The notes below the pieces were generated by a model. The model searched no databases, had not been told where the DNA came from, and worked only from the letters and a program-made list of their open reading frames with translations. A stretch of 64,000 bases of DNA from Chitinimonas viridis (lineage in GTDB: Bacteria > Pseudomonadota > Gammaproteobacteria > Burkholderiales > Chitinimonadaceae). Where the stretch lies: contig NZ_JAUFPU010000018.1 of NCBI RefSeq assembly GCF_030409555.1, positions 1,031,143-1,095,142 on the forward strand, written 5' to 3'. Both the position numbers and the translations under genes were made by a program. The number at the start of each line of letters is the position of its first letter. Positions within the stretch are counted from its first letter, which is position 1. Below, in pieces: positions 8,168 through 18,756 of this stretch.

Positions 8168-8932
8168 ATGAACACCAAGAAGCTGATCGCCCTGTTGCTT
8201 GCCACCGCCTCGCTCGGCGCCCTGGCCCAGCGTGGCAACCTGGTTGAGATCCAGGTGGAAGACCGTTACGGTCGTGACTACCGTGAATACCAGCACCGTG
8301 GCAGTGCCTGGGTGGCAGGCGAGCAAGGCGAGGCCTATCAGGTAAGGCTGCGCAATCTTACCGACGAGCGGGTGCTGGTGGTGCTGTCGGTCGATGGTGT
8401 CAACGCCGTCAGTGGCGAGACTGCCGGCTACCAGCAGACCGGCTATGTGCTGGAACCCCACGGTGACACCGTGGTGTCGGGCTGGCGCAAATCCATGGGC
8501 AGCGTAGCCCGTTTCTACTTTACCGACCTGGGTGACAGCTACGCTGCCCGTACCGGCAGGCCGGACGAAGTAGGCGTGATTGGCGCCGCCGTGTTCCGCG
8601 AGCGCCGCTATATTCCACCCGTGGTGATCGCCCGTGATCGCGATGCCAGGGCCATGGAAGAGAGCTCACCGCGAGCCAAGTCGGCGCCGTCCGCCGCGCC
8701 GCAGATGGGTACCGGCCACGGTGAGATCGAGGACTCGCAGGCTCGCCGCACCCGGTTCGAGCGGGCCAGCACCCAGCCATCCGACCGCCTAGCCTTGCGC
8801 TACGACAGCCGCCGCAACCTGGTGGCAGCCGGGGTGATACCGGGCCGTCGCCATCAGCGCGACGAACCCAACCCCTTCCCGCAGGAAGGCTTCACCCCCG
8901 ACCCACCGCGTTACGGTTGGAATCGCCGGTGA
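8168..8932 (+). CDS. Secreted Arg-rich hypothetical protein
   Basis: No family is recognised with confidence. The 254-residue product has a signal peptide (MNTKKLIALLLATASLGALAQ, cleavage near residue 20), a compact N-terminal domain of about 130 residues containing 'VRLRNLTDERVLVVLSVDG' and 'SGWRKSMGSVARFYFTDLG' (a beta-sandwich-like pattern), and a long low-complexity tail rich in Arg, Pro, Ser and Ala that looks disordered. A clear AAGGAGG ribosome site lies 6 bases before the ATG. It is a single gene divergent from ada-alkA and followed by an inverted copy of the hairpin repeat. A periplasmic or surface location is inferred from the signal peptide only. Confidence 0.65.
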   Translation: MNTKKLIALLLATASLGALAQRGNLVEIQVEDRYGRDYREYQHRGSAWVAGEQGEAYQVRLRNLTDERVLVVLSVDGVNAVSGETAGYQQTGYVLEPHGDTVVSGWRKSMGSVARFYFTDLGDSYAARTGRPDEVGVIGAAVFRERRYIPPVVIARDRDARAMEESSPRAKSAPSAAPQMGTGHGEIEDSQARRTRFERASTQPSDRLALRYDSRRNLVAAGVIPGRRHQRDEPNPFPQEGFTPDPPRYGWNRR

Positions 8933-8935
8933 GAG

Positions 8936-9060
8936 CCTGTTATGGGCTTGAGTCTGGGATGGGTGATGACGTGAGCAGCAGGCGCCAGGGGAACCCTGGC
9001 GCTGGACGCCAGCGCAGCCTGAACCGGTAGGCTCTTCTTTGATTTATTCCACACCCCCCG
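8936..9060 (-). repeat. Hairpin repeat copy, inverted orientation
   Basis: Read on the minus strand this matches the units at 1857-2310 and 38505-39118: 'gcggcgagggcggggggtgtgg', 'aatcaaagaagagcctac', 'ggttcaggctgcgctgg', then the hairpin (8982-9002, 9-bp arms) and the terminal 'aacaggctctc'. It occupies the space between the Arg-rich protein gene and the end of gatB. Confidence 0.8.
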
Positions 9061-9112
9061 CCCTCGCCGCCGTGATGGGAGTCCACGTTGCGAGGTGCGT
9101 GGGGTGTGAGCG

Positions 9113-10537
9113 TCAGTCCAGCTTGCGCTTCAGTACTTCGTTCACCTGCGCCGGGTTGGCCTTGCCCTTGCTGGCCTTCATGCATTGGCCGACCAGGGCG
9201 TTGAAGGCTTTTTCCTTGCCGGACTTGTACTCTTCCACCATGGCGGCATTGGCGGCCAGTACTTCGTCGATGATGGCTTCGATGGCGCCGGTGTCGCTTT
9301 CCTGCTTGAGCCCATCGCGTTCGATGATGGCATCGGCGCTGTCACCCGCTTCCCACATCTTTTTCAGCACATCCTTGGCGGTCTTGTTGTTGATGGTGCC
9401 ATCCATCACGCGGCGTATCAGCAGCGCCAGGGCGTCGGCGGCAACCGGGCTGTCGGCGATGTCGCGCTCTTCGCGGTTCAGCGTGGCCGAGATTTCGCCC
9501 ATGATCCAGTTGCTGGCCAGCTTGGCATCGGCACCGGCAGCCACGGTGGCTTCGTAGTAGCTGGCCATGGCCTTGCTGGAAGTCAGGGTGGCGGCATCGT
9601 AGGCAGGGATGCCGTATTGCGACTGGAAGCGGGCCTGCATGGCTTCCGGCAGCTCGGGCAGCTCGCTGCGCACCCGCTCTATCCAGGCCTCGTCTATCAC
9701 CAGCGGCGGCAGGTCCGGGTCGGGGAAGTAGCGGTAGTCATGTGCATCTTCCTTGCTGCGCATCATGCGGGTCTGGCCGCTCTCGGTGTCGAACAGCACG
9801 GTGGCCTGCTGGATCTTGTGGCCGTCTTCGATCTGTTCGATCTGCCACTGCACTTCGTACTTGATCGCCTGTTCCATGAACTTGAAGCTGTTCAGGTTCT
9901 TGATTTCGCGCCGGGTGCCGAATTCCTTCTGGCCCAGCGGGCGTACCGAGACGTTGACGTCGCAGCGGAAGCTACCTTCCTGCATATTGCCGTCGCAGAT
10001 ACCTATCCAGGTCACCAGGCTGTGCATGGCCTTGGCATAGGCGATGGCTTCGGCGGCCGAGCGCATTTCCGGCTCCGAGACGATCTCCAGCAAGGGTGTG
10101 CCGGCACGGTTCAGGTCGATGCCGCTCATGCCGTGGACGGCATGCACCGATTTGCCGGCGTCTTCTTCCAGGTGTGCGCGGGTCAGGTTGATCACCTTGT
10201 CCTGATCGCCTACCCGTATGGTGACCTGGCCACCCTCGACCACCGGCACTTCAAACTGGCTGATCTGGTAGCCCTTGGGTAGATCCGGGTAGAAGTAGTT
10301 CTTGCGGGCGAAGATGGACTTGCGGTTGATCTTGGCGCCGATGGCCAGACCGAACTGTATGGCTTTTTCCACCGCCGCGCGGTTCATCACCGGCAGCACG
10401 CCGGGCAGGGCGATATCCACCGCACTGGCCTGGGTATTGGGCTCATTGCCAAACGTGGTGCTGCTGGCCGAGAAGATTTTCGACTGGGTCGAGAGCTGGG
10501 TATGGATTTCCAGCCCGATAACGACTTCCCATTGCAT
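9113..10537 (-). CDS. gatB: Asp-tRNA(Asn)/Glu-tRNA(Gln) amidotransferase subunit B
   Basis: The 474-residue GatB subunit binds the mischarged tRNA and activates its side chain with ATP for amidation by GatA-derived ammonia. The N-terminal [15 protein letters not shown], the [19 protein letters not shown] block and the C-terminal YqeY-like tail domain ending in VLKRKLD are all present. The ATG at 10537 is preferred over one six codons upstream because GGAAGGA lies about 9 bases before it and it matches the family start. It is the last gene of gatC-gmhA-gatA-gatB, about 60 bases after gatA. Confidence 0.97.
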   Translation of the reverse strand: MQWEVVIGLEIHTQLSTQSKIFSASSTTFGNEPNTQASAVDIALPGVLPVMNRAAVEKAIQFGLAIGAKINRKSIFARKNYFYPDLPKGYQISQFEVPVVEGGQVTIRVGDQDKVINLTRAHLEEDAGKSVHAVHGMSGIDLNRAGTPLLEIVSEPEMRSAAEAIAYAKAMHSLVTWIGICDGNMQEGSFRCDVNVSVRPLGQKEFGTRREIKNLNSFKFMEQAIKYEVQWQIEQIEDGHKIQQATVLFDTESGQTRMMRSKEDAHDYRYFPDPDLPPLVIDEAWIERVRSELPELPEAMQARFQSQYGIPAYDAATLTSSKAMASYYEATVAAGADAKLASNWIMGEISATLNREERDIADSPVAADALALLIRRVMDGTINNKTAKDVLKKMWEAGDSADAIIERDGLKQESDTGAIEAIIDEVLAANAAMVEEYKSGKEKAFNALVGQCMKASKGKANPAQVNEVLKRKLD

Positions 10538-10596
10538 CTTGCGTATTCCTTCCATGACTGGGCCGCCGGGGCGGCCTGTCGATTGATCCCTGTTGC

Positions 10597-12045
10597 TTAC
10601 AGTGCCGGCGCGCGGGTGTGCCAGTCGGTGGCCTGCTGGAACTGGTGGGCCGCATTGAGCAGGCGCGCCTCGCTGAAATAGTTGCCTATCAGCTGCAGGC
10701 CCACCGGGCGGCCGTTGGCGCCAAAGCCCACCGGGTGGGCAATGCCGGGCAGGCCAGCCAGGTTGACGCCCAGGGTGTAGATGTCGGCCAGGTACATGGC
10801 AATCGGGTCATCGCCCTTCTCGCCCAGGTTCCAGGCCACCGTGGGGGCAGCCGGAGCGGCAATCACGTCGCATTGGCCAAAGCCGGCCTGGAAATCCTCG
10901 GACAACAGGCGGCGGACCTTCTGGGCCTTGAGGTAGTAGGCGTCGTAATAGCCATGGCTGAGCACATAGGCACCAGTCAGGATGCGGCGCTTCACTTCCC
11001 AGCCAAAGCCTTCGGCGCGGCTCTTTTCGTACATGTCGTTCAGGTCCGTGTACTCGGCAGCGCGGTGACCATAGCGCACGCCATCGAAACGGCTCAAGTT
11101 GCTGGACGCTTCGGCCGGGGCAATCACATAGTAGGCGGGGATGGCCAGTTCGGTACGTGGCAGGCTGATTTCCACCACCTCGGCACCCAGCTTGCGGTAC
11201 TCGGCCAAGGCCGATTCGATGGCGGCGGCCACGTCGGCCGCCAGGCCGGCACCGAAGTACTCGCGCGGCATGCCGATGCGCAGTCCCTTGAGTGGCTGGT
11301 TCAGATCGCGGCTGTAATCTTCCTTGGCCATTTCCAGGCTGGTGGAATCACGCACATCGTGGCCGGCCATGACATTGAGCATCAGGGCACAGTCTTCTGC
11401 AGTCTGGGCAATGGGACCGCCCTGGTCCAGGCTGGAGGCATAGGCGACCATGCCGTAGCGGCTGACCACGCCATAGGTGGGCTTGAGCCCGGTGACGCCG
11501 CAGAAGGCTGCCGGCTGGCGGATGGAGCCGCCGGTATCGGTGGCCGTGGCGGCCGGCGCCAGGCGTGCAGCAACGGCTGCTGCCGAACCGCCGGAACTGC
11601 CGCCGGGGACGGCATCCCTGTCCCAGGGGTTGCGTACTGCGCCGTAGGCACTGTTCTCGTTGCTCGAGCCCATGGCGAACTCGTCCATATTGGTGCGGCC
11701 CAGCGTGACCAGGCCAGCTGCCGTGCAACGCTCCACTACGCCTGCGTCATAGGGCGAGACAAAATGCTCCAGCATCTTGGAGCCACAGGTGGTCTTCCAG
11801 CCCTCGGCGCAGAAGATGTCCTTGTGGGCAATGGGCACGCCGGTCAGCAGGCCGGCATTGCCGGCAGCGCGGCTGGCATCAGCCTTGCGGGCCATGGCTA
11901 GCGTCAGCTCGCGGTCCACCGTGATAAAGGCATTGAGCGCGCCCTGGGCGCCTTCTATCCTGGCCAGGTAGTCACTGGCCAGTTCGACTGCGGAGGTCTT
12001 GCCGGCGGCCAGCAGGTCGGCGGCTTGCTTGAGTGTGTAAGTCAT
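10597..12045 (-). CDS. gatA: Asp-tRNA(Asn)/Glu-tRNA(Gln) amidotransferase subunit A
   Basis: The 482-residue amidase-signature enzyme hydrolyses glutamine to supply ammonia to GatB. The Ser-cisSer-Lys triad region is visible: Lys in VPIAHKDIF (about residue 75) and [15 protein letters not shown] with the catalytic serines around residues 150-175 ([14 protein letters not shown]). Length is normal for GatA. Its ATG overlaps the gmhA stop by four bases, so translation of the amidotransferase is coupled to a heptose enzyme gene rather than directly to gatC. Confidence 0.97.
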   Translation of the reverse strand: MTYTLKQAADLLAAGKTSAVELASDYLARIEGAQGALNAFITVDRELTLAMARKADASRAAGNAGLLTGVPIAHKDIFCAEGWKTTCGSKMLEHFVSPYDAGVVERCTAAGLVTLGRTNMDEFAMGSSNENSAYGAVRNPWDRDAVPGGSSGGSAAAVAARLAPAATATDTGGSIRQPAAFCGVTGLKPTYGVVSRYGMVAYASSLDQGGPIAQTAEDCALMLNVMAGHDVRDSTSLEMAKEDYSRDLNQPLKGLRIGMPREYFGAGLAADVAAAIESALAEYRKLGAEVVEISLPRTELAIPAYYVIAPAEASSNLSRFDGVRYGHRAAEYTDLNDMYEKSRAEGFGWEVKRRILTGAYVLSHGYYDAYYLKAQKVRRLLSEDFQAGFGQCDVIAAPAAPTVAWNLGEKGDDPIAMYLADIYTLGVNLAGLPGIAHPVGFGANGRPVGLQLIGNYFSEARLLNAAHQFQQATDWHTRAPAL

Positions 12046-12632
12046 GGCTGTTCTGTATACCCCATTCCCCGCTCGACCATGTCGATCAGGATGTGGATGA
12101 CCTTGATGTGGATTTCCTGGATACGATCGGCATAGCCGAAGTGCGGCACGGTGATCTCGGCGTCACCCTGGCCCTTGAGCTGGCCGCCGTCCTTGCCCAG
12201 CAGCAGCACGACGCGCATCTGTTGTTGCCGGGCGGCTTCGACGGCGCGCAGGATGTTGCGTGAATTGCCGCTGGTGCTGATGCCCACGAACACGTCGCCG
12301 GCCCGGCCTACGCCTTCGATAAAGCGCGAGAACACAAACTCGAAGCCGTAATCGTTGCCCACGCAGCTGAGGTGGGAGGGGTCGGATACGGCGATGGCGC
12401 CCAGGGCCGGGCGGTTGTCGCGGTAGCGGCCGGTCAGCTCCTCGGCAAAGTGCATGGCATCGCAATGCGAGCCGCCGTTGCCAGCCGAGATTACCTTGTG
12501 GCCGGCGCGAAAGGCCTCGACCAGCAACTGGCCGGCCGACTCGACCGAGGCGATGAACGCCTCGTCGGCCAGCACGCGGGCCAGCAGGGCATGCCCCTCG
12601 GCCAGGGTGGCGCGGATATGCGCGGCGCTCAT
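12042..12632 (-). CDS. gmhA: Sedoheptulose-7-phosphate isomerase
   Basis: The 196-residue SIS-domain enzyme converts sedoheptulose 7-phosphate to D-glycero-D-manno-heptose 7-phosphate, the first step to the LPS inner-core heptose. It is close to canonical GmhA across its length ([54 protein letters not shown]), including the C-terminal His and Gln region absent from many DiaA paralogues. It lies between gatC and gatA with ATGA overlaps on both sides, an unexpected place for a heptose gene; the core LPS genes of this window are near 60-63 kb. DiaA is the alternative name but the motifs favour GmhA. Confidence 0.9.
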   Translation of the reverse strand: MSAAHIRATLAEGHALLARVLADEAFIASVESAGQLLVEAFRAGHKVISAGNGGSHCDAMHFAEELTGRYRDNRPALGAIAVSDPSHLSCVGNDYGFEFVFSRFIEGVGRAGDVFVGISTSGNSRNILRAVEAARQQQMRVVLLLGKDGGQLKGQGDAEITVPHFGYADRIQEIHIKVIHILIDMVERGMGYTEQP

Positions 12633-12922
12633 TCGATGACCTTGGGCACCAGGTAGAGGCCGTCTTCCACTGCCGGGGCCACGGCCTGGAAGGCGGCGCG
12701 GCGATTGGTCTCGGTGGCGACGTCCTCGCGCAGGCGCAGGGCCACGTCGCGAGCGTGGCTCATGGGCTCGACGCCTTCCGTATCAATGGCTTGCAGCTGT
12801 TCTATCAGGCCCAATATGCCATTGAGTTTCTGCTCGACCTCGGCGACTTCGGTGTCATTTACCTGCAGACGCGCCAAGCGGGCGATGCGTCGCACATCGG
12901 CTTGTGTCAGAGACATGGTCAA
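12629..12922 (-). CDS. gatC: Asp-tRNA(Asn)/Glu-tRNA(Gln) amidotransferase subunit C
   Basis: This 97-residue small subunit stabilises the GatA-GatB interface. The family pattern is clear: an N-terminal helix with [13 protein letters not shown], the [15 protein letters not shown] helix, and the extended tail with [15 protein letters not shown] and the C-terminal [10 protein letters not shown]. It opens the gatC-gmhA-gatA-gatB operon; the region 12923-13173 upstream is shared with the divergent mreB and should hold both promoters. Confidence 0.96.
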   Translation of the reverse strand: MTMSLTQADVRRIARLARLQVNDTEVAEVEQKLNGILGLIEQLQAIDTEGVEPMSHARDVALRLREDVATETNRRAAFQAVAPAVEDGLYLVPKVIE

Positions 12923-13107
12923 AACCCTTCAAATCTTTAGTTTTGCAAGGCTATTAGGGTAACATACCGGGTTTACCGCACCCAAGCCTTGGGGAAGCGC
13001 GCGACTGCGCAGGCAGGCACGCAAGGCGTTGACTCCCAAGGACAAAAGCAAGAGCACGGTAAGCCATGTTGCACTGCGAGGTGTGGCTGGTGAACAAACC
13101 CATATAG

Positions 13108-14217
<1,110 letters not shown>

Positions 14218-14299
14218 TACAGCGTGAGGAGCGAAGGGTGAGGTGTGGAGAGCCAGCTCTTCCACGCATCGCCCTTTGCGCCTTGCCCCTCACCCTGAC

Positions 14300-15205
14300 A
14301 TGCAAGCCACTACCCAACCTGTCTTCTTCAAGCAGGGCCCCAAGCCATTCAGCCTGTTGCTGATCTACGCCTCGCTGTCGCTCACCCTGCTGGTAGTGGA
14401 TGTGCGCTGGCAGATACTGCAGCCGGTGCGCGAGACCGTATCGGTAGCGTTGTATCCGCTGCAGTGGCTGGCGACCGCCCCTATCTCCGCCGCCCAGCAG
14501 GTGGGCGACTATTTTGTGTCGCAGACGGCCTTGCAGCGGGAGAACCGCAAGCTGCAGGACGACAAGCTGCTGGCCAGTTCCGAACTGATGCGCCTGCAGG
14601 CGCTGCGGCAGGAGAACACCCAGCTGCGTGCCCTGCTGTCTACCCGGGCGGCCCACCAGGGCAAGGGCACGCTGACCGAGGTGCTGTATAACGACCGCGA
14701 TCCGTTTACCGCCAAGCTGGTGGTGGATAGAGGCGAAAGCAGCGGGGTGAGGCTGGGCCAGGTGGTGATAGACCCCCAGGGGGTAGTCGGCCAGGTGACG
14801 CGTTTGCAACCGCTGACGGCCGAGGTGACGCTGATCTCCAACAAGGGCCATACCGTGCCGGTGCAGGTGGTGCGCAACGGTGTGCGGGCCGTGCTGTACG
14901 GCTTGGGCCCGGAAAACCCGCTGGAAGTGCACTGGATGCCGCTTAACGCCGACATACGCAGTGACGATGTGCTGGTGACTTCCGGCATCGATGGCACCTA
15001 CCCGCCCGGCCTGCCCGTGGCCCGGGTCAAGCGGGTGGATCGCAATGCCGGTTCGGCCTTTGCCCGCATCAGCTGCGAGCCGGCTGCCGATATCGACAAG
15101 CACCGCTTCCTGCTGATACTGGACGAACGCCGGGATCAGCCCGCCAGGCCGGTGGAGCAGGCCGCCAAGCCCGCCCGTCGCGGCGCCCACAAGGAGCCTG
15201 CCTGA
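14300..15205 (+). CDS. mreC: Rod-shape protein MreC
   Basis: The 301-residue bitopic protein has one N-terminal membrane helix (LLLIYASLSLTLLVVDV), a coiled coil (~75-110, LQRENRKLQDDKLLASSEL) and the two periplasmic beta domains with DRGESSGVRLGQVV and VTSGIDGTYPPGLPVARV. It binds MreB, MreD and PBP2. The ATG at 14300 fits the usual position relative to the helix but has a poor Shine-Dalgarno; an in-frame GTG at 14243, closer to a GAGGAG sequence, would add 19 residues and remains possible. The Pro/Ala-rich tail (residues 280-301) is variable in the family. Confidence 0.93.
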   Translation: MQATTQPVFFKQGPKPFSLLLIYASLSLTLLVVDVRWQILQPVRETVSVALYPLQWLATAPISAAQQVGDYFVSQTALQRENRKLQDDKLLASSELMRLQALRQENTQLRALLSTRAAHQGKGTLTEVLYNDRDPFTAKLVVDRGESSGVRLGQVVIDPQGVVGQVTRLQPLTAEVTLISNKGHTVPVQVVRNGVRAVLYGLGPENPLEVHWMPLNADIRSDDVLVTSGIDGTYPPGLPVARVKRVDRNAGSAFARISCEPAADIDKHRFLLILDERRDQPARPVEQAAKPARRGAHKEPA

Positions 15206-15717
15206 TGCCGGTATCCAGCCAACTGCTCAAGCCGGTCAAGCGCAGTTTTATCGTCTTTACCTTTATCGTGGCACTGACCCTGGCGCTGATACCCTGGGGC
15301 CCCATGGTGCGTGCCTTCCTGCCCGATTTCGTGGCACTGACCCTGCTCTACTGGTGCATGAACCAGCCGCGCCATGTGGGCGTGGGCTGGGCCTTCTGGC
15401 TGGCCATGCTGCTGGATATCGCCGACGGCAATGTGTTTGGCCAGCATGGCCTGGCCTACTGCGCAACCAGCTGGTTCGTGCTGGGGCGGCATCGCCAGCT
15501 GGGCATGTTCCCGCTGTGGCAGCAGGCCCTCTATGTGGCGCCCCTGCTGCTGGCCAACCAGCTCATCATGCTGCTGGTGCGCATGGCGACGGGCAGCGGT
15601 TTTCCGGGCTGGAGCTATTTTGTCGGCACCCTCTCGGGCGCCCTGCTGTGGCCCCTGCTGAGCCAGTTGCTGCAGGCACCGCAGCGCGTGGATAAACCAG
15701 CCGAAATCCAGTCATGA
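15205..15717 (+). CDS. mreD: Rod-shape protein MreD
   Basis: The 170-residue integral membrane protein has five or six hydrophobic helices and the conserved early motif around PDFVALTLLYWCMNQP. It completes the MreBCD complex of the elongasome. The ATG shares one base with the mreC stop (TGATG), and its own stop overlaps the mrdA start, indicating tight translational coupling. Confidence 0.94.
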   Translation: MPVSSQLLKPVKRSFIVFTFIVALTLALIPWGPMVRAFLPDFVALTLLYWCMNQPRHVGVGWAFWLAMLLDIADGNVFGQHGLAYCATSWFVLGRHRQLGMFPLWQQALYVAPLLLANQLIMLLVRMATGSGFPGWSYFVGTLSGALLWPLLSQLLQAPQRVDKPAEIQS

Positions 15718-17666
15718 GCCGTCGCACCGTATTGCGCGACCACCACGGCGAGCGCTACAGCTTCCAGTTGCGCCTGGTGGTGGTCATCACCGGCGTGCTG
15801 ATCGGCTTCGCCATCCTGCTCAGCCGCTTTGTCTACCTGCAGGTGATGAAGCACGACAAGTATCACACCCTGGCCGAGAGCAACCGCATCTCGCTGGTGC
15901 CCATCCCACCGTCGCGCGGCATCATCACCGACCGCAACGGCGTGGTACTGGCCCACAACTATTCGGCCTACACGCTGGAAATCACCCAGTCCAAGCTGGG
16001 CGAGAAGCTGGACGCCACCATAGACCGGCTGGCCGAGTTCATCGATATCACGGCCAAGGACAGGCGCCGGTTCAAGAAGCTCCTGGATGAGAGCAAGGAT
16101 TTCGAATCCCTGCCCATCAAGACCCGGCTCAGTGATGCAGAAGTGGCCCGCTTTGCGGCCCAGGCTTTCCGCTTCCCCGGGGTGGAGGTCAAGGCGCGCT
16201 TGTTCCGCCAGTACCCCATGGGCGAATCCGCCTCGCACCTGGTGGGCTATATCGGCCGGCTCAACGATGGCGACCTGAAACGGCTGGATGCCGATGGCCG
16301 CTTGCCCAACTACAAGGGCACCGACCATATCGGCAAGTTCGGCCTGGAACAGAGCTATGAGCAGGTGCTGCATGGCACCACCGGCTATGAGCAGGTCGAG
16401 ACCGATGCGGGCGGCCGGGCCATACGGGCGCTGAACAGCACCCAGGCCACGCCGGGCAACAATCTGGTGCTGACTGTGGATATCAAGCTGCAGCAGGTGG
16501 TGGAGCAGGCATTTGGCGAACGCCGTGGTGCCCTGCTGGCCATAGAGCCCAGCACCGGCGGCATACTGGCCATGGTGTCGCGGCCTGGCTTCGACCCCAA
16601 TCTGTTTGTCGATGGCATCGACCCGGTATCGTGGAAGGAGCTCAACGACGCGACCTCCCGGCCACTCAACAACCGCGCCATCCAGGGCCTGTATCCACCT
16701 GGCTCCACCTTCAAGCCATTTATGGCGCTGGCCGCGCTGGAGACCGGCAAGCGCCGCCCCAGCGATGCCATCTCCGACCCCGGCTATTTCATCATGGGTA
16801 ACAACCGCTGGCGCGACGATGCGGTCCACGGCCATGGCATGGTCGATATGCACAAGTCTATCGTGGTCAGCTGCAATACCTATTACTACCGCTTGGCCAA
16901 CGATATGGGCATAGACGCCATCTCCAACTTCATGGGGCCGTTGGGCTTTGGCAGCCGTACCGGGGTGGACCTGCCAGGCGAGAAGGAAGGCATACTGCCC
17001 TCGCAGGCCTGGAAGCGCCGCGCCTTCAAGCGCAAGGAACAGCAGCGCTGGCTGGCGGGCGATACGATTTCCATCGGCAACGGTCAGGGCTTCAATACCT
17101 ATACCATCATCCAGATGGCGCAATCGACGGCCACCCTGGTCAACAACGGCGTGCAGTACCGCCCCCACCTGGTGCAATACATAGAGGACAGCGTCAGCCG
17201 CGAGCGGCGTGCCTTGGAGACGGTGCCGGCCAAACAGCTGCCCTACAAGCCCGAGCATATCGAAGTCATCAAGCAGGCCATGGTGGCCACCAATATGCAG
17301 GGGACGTCATCCACCGCCTTCCGGGGCGCACCCTATACGTCGGGCGGCAAGACCGGCACGGCCCAGGTCTACAGCCTCAAAGGCGCGAAGTACAATGCCA
17401 GTTCCACCCGAGAGGAACTGCGCGACCACGCCCTGTTCATCGCCTTTGCCCCGGCCGACAAACCGCGTATCGCCCTGGCCATGATCGTGGAGAACGCCGG
17501 CTTCGGTGCCGCGCATGCCGCGCCCATTGCCCGCAAGGCCTTCGACTACTACCTGCTGGGCAAGCTGCCCAGCCAGGAAGCCAAGCCCGCAGCCGGGGCG
17601 GTGGCGCCCGCTGCCGAAGCGCAGGCGCCGATACCGGAAATCACGAGTCACAGCCATGCTGATTAA
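15714..17666 (+). CDS. mrdA: Penicillin-binding protein 2 (elongasome transpeptidase)
   Basis: The 650-residue class B PBP crosslinks peptidoglycan during elongation. It has one N-terminal membrane helix (residues ~20-40), a dimerisation/pedestal region, and a transpeptidase domain with the three active-site motifs: STFK (S331, K334), SCN (386-388) and KTG (546-548). A Pro/Ala-rich tail of about 30 residues follows the catalytic domain. It overlaps mreD by four bases and rodA by eleven; RodA is its glycosyltransferase partner. Confidence 0.97.
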   Translation: MSRRTVLRDHHGERYSFQLRLVVVITGVLIGFAILLSRFVYLQVMKHDKYHTLAESNRISLVPIPPSRGIITDRNGVVLAHNYSAYTLEITQSKLGEKLDATIDRLAEFIDITAKDRRRFKKLLDESKDFESLPIKTRLSDAEVARFAAQAFRFPGVEVKARLFRQYPMGESASHLVGYIGRLNDGDLKRLDADGRLPNYKGTDHIGKFGLEQSYEQVLHGTTGYEQVETDAGGRAIRALNSTQATPGNNLVLTVDIKLQQVVEQAFGERRGALLAIEPSTGGILAMVSRPGFDPNLFVDGIDPVSWKELNDATSRPLNNRAIQGLYPPGSTFKPFMALAALETGKRRPSDAISDPGYFIMGNNRWRDDAVHGHGMVDMHKSIVVSCNTYYYRLANDMGIDAISNFMGPLGFGSRTGVDLPGEKEGILPSQAWKRRAFKRKEQQRWLAGDTISIGNGQGFNTYTIIQMAQSTATLVNNGVQYRPHLVQYIEDSVSRERRALETVPAKQLPYKPEHIEVIKQAMVATNMQGTSSTAFRGAPYTSGGKTGTAQVYSLKGAKYNASSTREELRDHALFIAFAPADKPRIALAMIVENAGFGAAHAAPIARKAFDYYLLGKLPSQEAKPAAGAVAPAAEAQAPIPEITSHSHAD

Positions 17667-18756
17667 GCGACTGATCAAACGTTTCGTCGACCCTATCGAC
17701 CCCTGGCTGTTGCTGTTCGTGGCCCTGCTGGTCGGTGTCAGCCTGATGACCATTTTCTCGGCGTCCAACCAGAGCTTCGACAAGATCAACAGCAAGCTGG
17801 TCTCGGTGGTGGTGGCGCTGTCTGCCATGTGGGTGGTATCCAACCTCAAGCCGGTGCAGCTGATGTGGCTGGCGCCGCCGCTGTATACCTTCGGTATGGT
17901 GCTGCTGATTGGGGTGGCGCTGTTCGGCGACATCACCAACGGCGCACGTCGCTGGCTGGACATAGGCGTGGCCCGGATACAACCGTCAGAGCTGATGAAG
18001 CTGGCTGTACCCATGATGCTGGCCTGGTACTTCGACCGGCACGAGGCCAGCCTCAAGCTCAAGCATTTTGCCGTGGCTGCCGTGCTGATAGGCATGCCCA
18101 TGGCGCTGGTGCTGAAGCAGCCTGACCTGGGCACGGCCTTGCTGATAGGGGCTGCCGGCTTCTATGTCCTGTTCTTTGCCGGCCTCTCCTGGCGCATCAT
18201 CCTGGGCGGCCTGGCCGGGCTGGCGGTCGCCATCCCCTTTGTGATCTGGCCGCTGATGCATGATTACCAGCGCGAGCGGGTGATGACCATGATCGATCCC
18301 ATGGCCGATCCGCTGGGCAATGGCTACCACATCATCCAGTCCACCATTGCCATCGGCTCTGGCGGGGTGTTCGGCAAGGGCTGGCTCAAGGGCACCCAGA
18401 CCCACCTGGACTTCATACCTGAGCGCACCACTGACTTCGTGTTTGCCGTCTATGCCGAGGAATTCGGCCTGATAGGCAATATCCTGCTGCTGATACTGTA
18501 TCTCTGCGTCATCGGCCGTGGCCTGATGATTGCCAATAACGCTTCCAGCCTGTTTGGCCGATTGCTGGCCGGCGCGTTGACGCTGTCCTTCTTTACCTAT
18601 CTGTTCGTCAATATGGGCATGGTGTCGGGCATCCTGCCGGTGGTGGGTGTGCCACTACCGTTGGTCAGCTACGGGGGTACCGCCATGCTGTCCATCCTCA
18701 TCGGTTTCGGTATGCTGATGGCTATTCAGCGTGACCGAAAGTTGATGAAGAGTTGA
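17656..18756 (+). CDS. rodA: Peptidoglycan glycosyltransferase RodA
   Basis: The 366-residue SEDS-family protein has about ten membrane helices and polymerises lipid II in partnership with PBP2. Family landmarks include FGDITNGARRWLDIG, QPSELMKLAVPM, the conserved QPDLGTALLI, and the C-terminal GVPLPLVSYGGTAMLS. The ATG at 17656 lies within the last codons of mrdA (11-base overlap) and gives the expected length. Confidence 0.97.
   Translation: MLIKRLIKRFVDPIDPWLLLFVALLVGVSLMTIFSASNQSFDKINSKLVSVVVALSAMWVVSNLKPVQLMWLAPPLYTFGMVLLIGVALFGDITNGARRWLDIGVARIQPSELMKLAVPMMLAWYFDRHEASLKLKHFAVAAVLIGMPMALVLKQPDLGTALLIGAAGFYVLFFAGLSWRIILGGLAGLAVAIPFVIWPLMHDYQRERVMTMIDPMADPLGNGYHIIQSTIAIGSGGVFGKGWLKGTQTHLDFIPERTTDFVFAVYAEEFGLIGNILLLILYLCVIGRGLMIANNASSLFGRLLAGALTLSFFTYLFVNMGMVSGILPVVGVPLPLVSYGGTAMLSILIGFGMLMAIQRDRKLMKS

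Noticed and set aside
10618-11901. 427-codon plus-strand frame opposite gatA
   Set aside because: Gly/Ala/His-rich shadow of gatA with no family features or ribosome site.
15615-17258. 547-codon minus-strand frame opposite mrdA
   Set aside because: Antisense to PBP2, whose active-site motifs are intact; composition is typical of a shadow frame.
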